From the NCBI GenBank assembly GCA_035259345.1, contig DATFWK010000091.1, forward strand, positions 1 through 13,147: a stretch of 13,147 nt of DNA, in the 5' to 3' direction. The notes beneath the pieces were generated by a model, which was not told the origin of the DNA, searched no databases, and saw nothing but the letters and a program-made list of their open reading frames with translations. Position numbers and translations under genes: made by a program. Source of the stretch: DATFWK01 sp035259345 (GTDB taxonomy: Bacteria; Actinomycetota; Thermoleophilia; Miltoncostaeales; Miltoncostaeaceae). Of this stretch, positions 8,945 through 13,147 are shown piece by piece (the first letter of the stretch is position 1; each line of letters begins with the position of its first letter).

Positions 8945-10077
8945 AGGAGCCGGTCCAGGCCGGCGTGGATCCGCTCGGCGAGGGTCGGCGCCGACGCGCC
9001 GCGCTCGGCCACGAGCGGCCGCCGCCCGACCACGCGGCCGTCCAGGCTGACGACCACCTCCCCCACCGGCTGCCCGGCGGTCACCGGCCCGACCAGCTCG
9101 CCCGGCGCGACGATCGTCTGGCGCATGCGCTCGCCCGAGCGCACGACGGCGACGAGCGGGCCCTTGACCGCGTAGCCCACGGTCACGCCGGGGCGGTCGC
9201 GCACGCGCCCCCGTGCGAGCACCTGCCCCTGGCGCAGCACGGTCACCCGGCTGAACCGGCTGAGGCCCCAGTCGAGCAGGCGCTTGCCGTCCCGGGCGCG
9301 GGCCGCCTCGGACGGCTCCCCGATCATCGCCGCGAAGAGCCCGACCCCGGAGGTCCGGCGGGCGGCGTGGGCCACCAGCGCGTAGCCGGCCCCGGCCGTG
9401 TGGCCGGTCTTGACCCCGTCCGCCTCCGGGTCGAGCGAGAGCAGCAGGTTCTCGTTGGTCAGTACCCGGCGCCCCCGGCCGAACGGCCCGGGGATCGTGG
9501 CCCGCTTGCGGCTGACGATCGCCCGGAACTCGGGGTGCTTCCACGCCGCCTCGGCCAGGCGCACCAGGTCGCGGACCGTCGAGTGGTGGCCCGGGCGGTC
9601 GAGGCCGTGCGGGGTCACGAACCGCGTCGAGCGCAGGCCGAGCTCGCGCGCCCGGCGGTTCATCATGGCGACGAACCGGGCCTGCGAGCCGCCGATCCGG
9701 TCGGCGAGCGTGATCGCCGCGTCGTTGCCGCTTGGCACGAGCAGGCCGACGAGCAGGTCGCGGATGCTGAGGCGCTCGCCGGCCACGAGGCCGGCGCTCG
9801 AGCCGCCGATGGCGGCGGCCTCGGGTGGGACCACGGCCGTCTGGTCCAAGGACGCGCGCTCCAGCGTGAGGAGCGCCGTCATCATCTTGGTCGTGCTGGC
9901 CATCGGCAGCACGGCGTCCGGGGCGCGGCGTGCGATCACGTCGCCGGTGGTGGGCTCCACGAGGATGTAGGAGCGCGCCGCGACGTCGGGCGGCGGGTCG
10001 GGGGCCGGCGCGGCGGCGGCCGCGCCCGTCACGCACAGCACCGCGACCCCCAGCGTGAGAAGGCCCGCACGGCGCAT
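8941..10077 (-). CDS. D-alanyl-D-alanine carboxypeptidase (penicillin-binding protein, DacA/PBP5-like)
   Basis: It removes the terminal D-Ala from peptidoglycan pentapeptides outside the membrane. The 378-residue product starts with a signal peptide (MRR, hydrophobic core to about residue 23, Ala-rich end). The three serine-transpeptidase motifs are in order: SxxK as Ser61-Lys64 in MASTTKMM, SxN as Ser116-Asn118 in PSGNDAA, and KTG at 223-225 in DGVKTGHT. The last 100 residues are beta-rich and resemble the PBP5 C-terminal domain, ending in a short possibly amphipathic helix (LAERIHAGLDRLL) that may touch the membrane. The ATG at 10077 is chosen because the signal peptide begins there, though the frame stays open far upstream. 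No Shine-Dalgarno precedes it, and a -10-like TAGATT lies 8 nt before, so the mRNA may be leaderless. Confidence 0.93.
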   Translation of the reverse strand: MRRAGLLTLGVAVLCVTGAAAAAPAPDPPPDVAARSYILVEPTTGDVIARRAPDAVLPMASTTKMMTALLTLERASLDQTAVVPPEAAAIGGSSAGLVAGERLSIRDLLVGLLVPSGNDAAITLADRIGGSQARFVAMMNRRARELGLRSTRFVTPHGLDRPGHHSTVRDLVRLAEAAWKHPEFRAIVSRKRATIPGPFGRGRRVLTNENLLLSLDPEADGVKTGHTAGAGYALVAHAARRTSGVGLFAAMIGEPSEAARARDGKRLLDWGLSRFSRVTVLRQGQVLARGRVRDRPGVTVGYAVKGPLVAVVRSGERMRQTIVAPGELVGPVTAGQPVGEVVVSLDGRVVGRRPLVAERGASAPTLAERIHAGLDRLL

Positions 10078-10085
10078 CGGCGGCC

Positions 10086-10091
10086 AATCTA
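10086..10091 (-). promoter_or_regulatory. Candidate -10 box for a leaderless carboxypeptidase transcript
   Basis: TAGATT on the minus strand matches four of six -10 consensus bases and lies 8 nt before the ATG at 10077. Transcription would therefore start at or within a couple of bases of the start codon. No clear -35 box is visible. The absence of a ribosome site supports the idea. Confidence 0.35.
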
Positions 10092-10154
10092 CAACCGGGG
10101 CCCGACGGTGGCCGCTGGGCCGGGTCGGCGGGGCCGGCGCCGCCGGATCCGCCC

Positions 10155-10967
10155 TCAGGCGCCCTCCCACACGGCCCAGACCCGCTCCCTGAGCTCCTCG
10201 GCTGCGACGGCTGGGTCCGGCGCCGTCATGATCGACCGGCTCGCAGCGACGAGCGCCCCGGCGGCCCGGCCCCCGAAGGCGGCGCCGAGATCCTCCGGGC
10301 GCCCACCCTGGGCGCCGACGCCCGGCAGCAGGAACGGCTGGTCCGGCATCGCCTCCCGCAGCGCGTCCAGTCGGCCGGGGACGGTCGCCCCGACGACCGC
10401 GCCCACCGACGAGAGGCCGCTCGAGCCCAGGAGCGGCGCGCCCCAGCGCGCGACCAGCTCGGCAAGCGCCTCGTGCCAGAGCCGCCCGTCGGCCAGCGGG
10501 AGATCCTGGAGGTCCTCGGCGCCGGGGTTCGAGGTCCGAACGAGGACGAAGAGGCCCCGCCCCTCGGCGCCCGCCCGTTCGAGGAAGGGCGCCATGGCGT
10601 CCCCGCCCAGCATCGGGTTGACCGTCATCGCGTCGAACGGCTCGCGCAGGAGCGCCTCCGCGTACGCGCGGCTGGTGGCGTCGATGTCCCCGCGCTTGGC
10701 GTCGGCGATCACGACGAGCTCGGCCTCGGCGGCGGCGGCGGCGACCCGCTCGAGCGCCGACCACCCCTCCGCGCCGTGACGCTCGAAGCAGGCGACCTGG
10801 AGCTTGGCCGCGACGCACGACGGCCCTGCCGCCGCGATCAGGCGCCCGCAGAGCTCCTCGGCGCCGTCGGCCCCCGGGGCCAGCTCCGGGTCCGGGTCGA
10901 GGCCGAGCACCACCTGGCTCCGGCGCGCCGCGACGCTCGCGGCGAGGCGGTCGGCGAACGGGATCAC
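10155..10967 (-). CDS. pyrF: Orotidine 5'-phosphate decarboxylase (type 2)
   Basis: It decarboxylates OMP to UMP, completing de novo pyrimidine synthesis. The 270-residue length is that of the longer type 2 OMP decarboxylases common in actinobacteria. The substrate-binding GLDPDP is at 22-27, and the catalytic segment DAKRGDI at 89-95 includes Lys91 and Asp94. TVNPMLGGDAM, RTSNPGAEDLQDL and LLPGVGAQGG follow in the expected order. The GTG start (10965-10967) overlaps the stop codon of the upstream AEC transporter gene by 4 bp (GTGA), so pyrF appears to be translated as the third gene of a transporter operon rather than within a pyr cluster. The 77 nt after its stop hold GC-rich inverted repeats but no T-tracted terminator. 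Confidence 0.94.
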   Translation of the reverse strand: MIPFADRLAASVAARRSQVVLGLDPDPELAPGADGAEELCGRLIAAAGPSCVAAKLQVACFERHGAEGWSALERVAAAAAEAELVVIADAKRGDIDATSRAYAEALLREPFDAMTVNPMLGGDAMAPFLERAGAEGRGLFVLVRTSNPGAEDLQDLPLADGRLWHEALAELVARWGAPLLGSSGLSSVGAVVGATVPGRLDALREAMPDQPFLLPGVGAQGGRPEDLGAAFGGRAAGALVAASRSIMTAPDPAVAAEELRERVWAVWEGA

Positions 10968-11881
10968 AGGAGCGCCTTGATGACCGGGAGCGTCAGCGTG
11001 CAGAGGACCGTCGTCGTGACGATCGCGCCGGCGATCACGTCGGTCCGCAAGCGGTACCAGCCGCCGATCACGAGCGACATCATCGCGGTGGGCATGGCCG
11101 CCATCAGCACGACGGTCCGCATCACGTCCCCGCTGAAGCCGAGCGCAAGGGCCGCGCCCAGGCCGATCACCGGGCCGAGCGCGAGGCGTGCCACCGTCGC
11201 GAAGCCGACCGGGTGGCGGGCCCGCATCACGTCGCCGGGGTCGAGCATCAGCCCGGCGTACAGCAGCACGAGCGGCAGGACGGCGGCCGCCATGATCTCG
11301 AGCGGCCTGTCGATCACCGCCGGCAGGTCGGTCACGCCCAGCCCGTTCAGCGCCAGGCCGATCGCGAGCGCCCAGGTCGGCGGCAGCAGGAAGTTGCGGG
11401 AGAGGCGCCCCCACTCGATGCGCCGGTCCTCCGACCCGCCCTCGCCGAAGAGGTTCGCCAGGGCGACCGTCGAGGTCCAGGTCAGGACCGTGGTGCAGAA
11501 CGTGTCGTACATGATCGCGGCCGGGACCGAGAGCCCGCTCCCGGAGGCGGCGATCAGCGGGATGCCGAAGAAGCCCGTGTTCCCCACCGCCGTCGCGACC
11601 GCGAGCGCGCCCGTCCCCGGCCGGTCGAGCCGCAGCAGCCGGGAGCCGGCGAACGCCGTGCCGAGCAGCACGCCGTAGACGAGGTACCCCGCGATGGGGA
11701 CCAGGATCAGCGAGGCGTCCAGCGTGGCGCCGACCATCTCCCGCAGCACCAGGCAGGGCATCGCGAAGTACAAGACGATGTTCACCATCGCGACGCCGTC
11801 CTTGGGCCGCAGCAGCCCGGTCCGCCGCGCGACCGCGCCGAGCAGGATGATGAACAGCGCCCCGACTGCGGTGGCTGTCAC
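10964..11881 (-). CDS. AEC-family (auxin efflux carrier-like) membrane transporter
   Basis: The 305-residue protein is very hydrophobic, with about ten predicted membrane segments in two halves joined by a short polar loop (EGGSEDRRIEWGRLSRN, middle of the protein). The opening GALFIILLGAVARRTGLL, the NIVLYFAMPCLVL segment, the AVGNTGFFGIPL motif and the late MAAMPTAMMSLVI segment are characteristic of the AEC family, bacterial members of which include malate/malonate-type anion carriers. The substrate cannot be read from sequence. The GTG start (11879-11881) overlaps the upstream DMT transporter stop by 4 bp, and its own stop overlaps the pyrF start, so it is the middle gene of a tightly coupled trio. 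Being placed with pyrF suggests an organic anion or pyrimidine-related substrate, but this is only an inference. Confidence 0.87.
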   Translation of the reverse strand: MTATAVGALFIILLGAVARRTGLLRPKDGVAMVNIVLYFAMPCLVLREMVGATLDASLILVPIAGYLVYGVLLGTAFAGSRLLRLDRPGTGALAVATAVGNTGFFGIPLIAASGSGLSVPAAIMYDTFCTTVLTWTSTVALANLFGEGGSEDRRIEWGRLSRNFLLPPTWALAIGLALNGLGVTDLPAVIDRPLEIMAAAVLPLVLLYAGLMLDPGDVMRARHPVGFATVARLALGPVIGLGAALALGFSGDVMRTVVLMAAMPTAMMSLVIGGWYRLRTDVIAGAIVTTTVLCTLTLPVIKALL

Positions 11882-12792
11882 GCCGCGGGGCTCGTCCCGA
11901 TGGCGTGGGTGGCGTCGCCGGAGCGGGCGCCGCCCGCGAGCTCGCCCGTCGGCGCCGGGGTGAGCGCCGCGGCGACGATCACGAGCGCGAACGCGGCGAT
12001 CCTGAGCACGACCCCCAGGGCGTCGCCGGGAAGCGGCTCGCGGAAGACCACGGGCCCCGCGGCGATCGTCACCACGTTGGCCGCGGCTGCGGTGATCGCG
12101 ATCACCGCCACCACAGGGCCGATCTGGAGGCTCCGCGCCGAGACCGTGAGCCCGGCGAGCGACGCGACCAGGATCACGAGCGCCAGCGGGTGCGCGAGCA
12201 CCACGGCGGGCCCGTCGCCCAGGCGCCCGCTGAGCGCCTTGATGCTGACGTCCGAGGCGCCCCAGGCCAGGCCGGCAGCCGCCCCCAGCAGCACGCCCTC
12301 GTGCGCCAGCCCGCGCGAGAGCGCCGCGACCACCAGGGCGCCGGCGGCCGCGACGCCGACGTAGACGGCCAGCGTCGCCGCGGAGTACGACGCGTGGGCC
12401 GAGTCGGCCGTGCCCTCCAGCGTCGCGCCGAGGAAGGCCAGGCCGAGCGCGGTGAGGCCCACGCCGATCCACTCCCGCCGGGTGACGCGGTGGCCGAACA
12501 CGCGGTCGGCGACCACGGTCAGCAGCACCAGGCCGCCGGCGATCACGCACTGGACGAGCGAGATCGGCGCAAGCGAGAGCGCGGCGACGTGGAGGCCCCA
12601 GGACCCGATCGCGACCAGGAGCCCGAGGCAGTACCAGCGCGAGCGGAAGAGCAGGAGCGACGTGCGGACCGGGTGCCGCCACTCGACCTGCGGCGACTCC
12701 GCCGCGCCGCGGTGCTTGTAGAGGAACCCGACGATGGACGTCAGCGCCGTGAGCACGGCCAGCGCGACGCCGACCGCGACGGTCGGGCTCAC
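11878..12792 (-). CDS. DMT-superfamily (EamA/NIPA-like) membrane transporter
   Basis: With the GTG start at 12792 the protein has 304 residues and about nine to ten membrane segments (TM1 about 4-25, TM2 52-74, TM3 77-96, TM4 107-124, and more). The pattern VGVALAVLTALTSIVGFLY, then a short basic/polar loop, then LSLAPISLVQCVIAGGLVL and HRVTRREWIGVGLTALGLA, is that of drug/metabolite transporters. The two halves look duplicated, as is usual in this superfamily. Substrate is unknown. The upstream frame is open to 12930, but that extension is Arg/Pro-rich with no homology-like character, so it is left out. A GTG start with only a weak GGCGAG ribosome site is preceded by an 11-codon open frame (12789-12824) whose TGA overlaps the start. 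It is the first gene of the DMT-AEC-pyrF operon. Confidence 0.82.
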   Translation of the reverse strand: MSPTVAVGVALAVLTALTSIVGFLYKHRGAAESPQVEWRHPVRTSLLLFRSRWYCLGLLVAIGSWGLHVAALSLAPISLVQCVIAGGLVLLTVVADRVFGHRVTRREWIGVGLTALGLAFLGATLEGTADSAHASYSAATLAVYVGVAAAGALVVAALSRGLAHEGVLLGAAAGLAWGASDVSIKALSGRLGDGPAVVLAHPLALVILVASLAGLTVSARSLQIGPVVAVIAITAAAANVVTIAAGPVVFREPLPGDALGVVLRIAAFALVIVAAALTPAPTGELAGGARSGDATHAIGTSPAA

Positions 12793-12893
12793 GTGCGCTC
12801 GCCGCGCAGGCGGCGGGTGGTCATGCGGGCGGACGGGCGCACGACCCGATGATCGCACGAGGGCGCGCGCCGGGGCGTGGGCCCGAAATGCGC

Positions 12894-12917
12894 GCGGGGG
12901 CCCCGTGGGGCCCCCGC
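12894..12917 (-). terminator. GC-rich hairpin, likely groEL terminator
   Basis: An 11-bp perfect inverted repeat, with arms GCGGGGGCCCC and GGGGCCCCCGC and a very short loop, starts 27 nt after the groEL stop. On the minus strand the next bases are GCGCATTTC, only a weak T-run. Position and stem strength argue for transcription termination between groEL and the transporter operon. Confidence 0.6.
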
Positions 12918-12944
12918 CGATGGGACGCACGAAGCGACCCGCAC

Positions 12945-13147
12945 CTACATCATCCCGCCGCCCATGTTCGGCATGGCGGGCGCGCCGTCCTTCTCAGGCA
13001 GGTCGGCCACCACGCACTCGGTGGTGATGATGTTCTTGGCGATGGAGGCCGCGTTCTGAAGGGCAGAGCGGGTCACCATGGCCGGGTCGATGATGCCGGC
13101 CTTGACCAGGTCGACGTACTCGCCGGTCTCGACGTTGAGGCCCATGC
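12945..13147 (-). CDS. groL: Chaperonin GroEL, C-terminal part (5' end outside window)
   Basis: The last 67 residues of the 60-kDa chaperonin are visible. VKAGIIDPAMVTRSALQNAAS followed by IAKNIITTECVVADLPEK is the highly conserved end of the GroEL equatorial domain. The tail MPNMGGGMM is the flexible Gly-Met repeat typical of the canonical housekeeping copy, not the His-rich tail found on some actinobacterial second copies. The stop is TAG at 12945-12947. The gene runs off the right edge of the window. Confidence 0.96.
   Translation of the reverse strand, partial: MGLNVETGEYVDLVKAGIIDPAMVTRSALQNAASIAKNIITTECVVADLPEKDGAPAMPNMGGGMM

Overview
The window is compact, very GC-rich, almost entirely coding DNA with typical bacterial housekeeping genes. 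Gene content and order (rplM-rpsI-glmM-glmS, guaB3 next to guaA, a GroEL ending in a GGM tail, frequent GTG/TTG starts, 4-bp GTGA/ATGA gene overlaps) point to an actinobacterium. A deep-branching group such as Thermoleophilia (Gaiellales/Solirubrobacterales) is my inference from overall style; no marker here proves it.

Layout, left to right. 1-311 (+) is the 3' end of a winged-helix (MarR-like) protein. 320-4471 (-) is a run transcribed rplM > rpsI > glmM > glmS, joining two ribosomal proteins to the first and third steps of UDP-GlcNAc synthesis. Its promoter and a 5' hairpin lie at 4504-4564. 4658-5041 (+) is a divergent small unknown protein with a Cys/His cluster. 5061-7804 (-) is guaB3-guaA, the XMP/GMP branch. 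A T-tracted hairpin sits 48 nt upstream of guaB3 and may be the terminator of the preceding operon, an attenuator, or both. 8003-10077 (-) is a D-Ala-D-Ala carboxypeptidase overlapping a PfkB-family sugar kinase. 10155-12792 (-) is a DMT-type transporter > AEC-type transporter > pyrF, chained by GTGA overlaps. 12945-13147 (-) is the C-terminus of GroEL.

The genes support core growth functions: translation (L13, S9), peptidoglycan precursor supply and trimming (GlmS, GlmM, carboxypeptidase), nucleotide synthesis (PyrF, GuaB3, GuaA) and protein folding (GroEL). All complete genes except the small unknown one are on the minus strand. The two plus-strand genes abut their convergent neighbours with gaps of only 8 and 19 bp.

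I found no mobile element, CRISPR array, phage gene, convincing RNA gene or defence cassette, and nothing that clearly amounts to a new multi-gene system. The points most worth a second look are the leader structures before rplM and guaB3, the Cys/His small protein, GuaB3 with an intact catalytic cysteine and no ordinary guaB nearby, and the transporter-transporter-pyrF operon.
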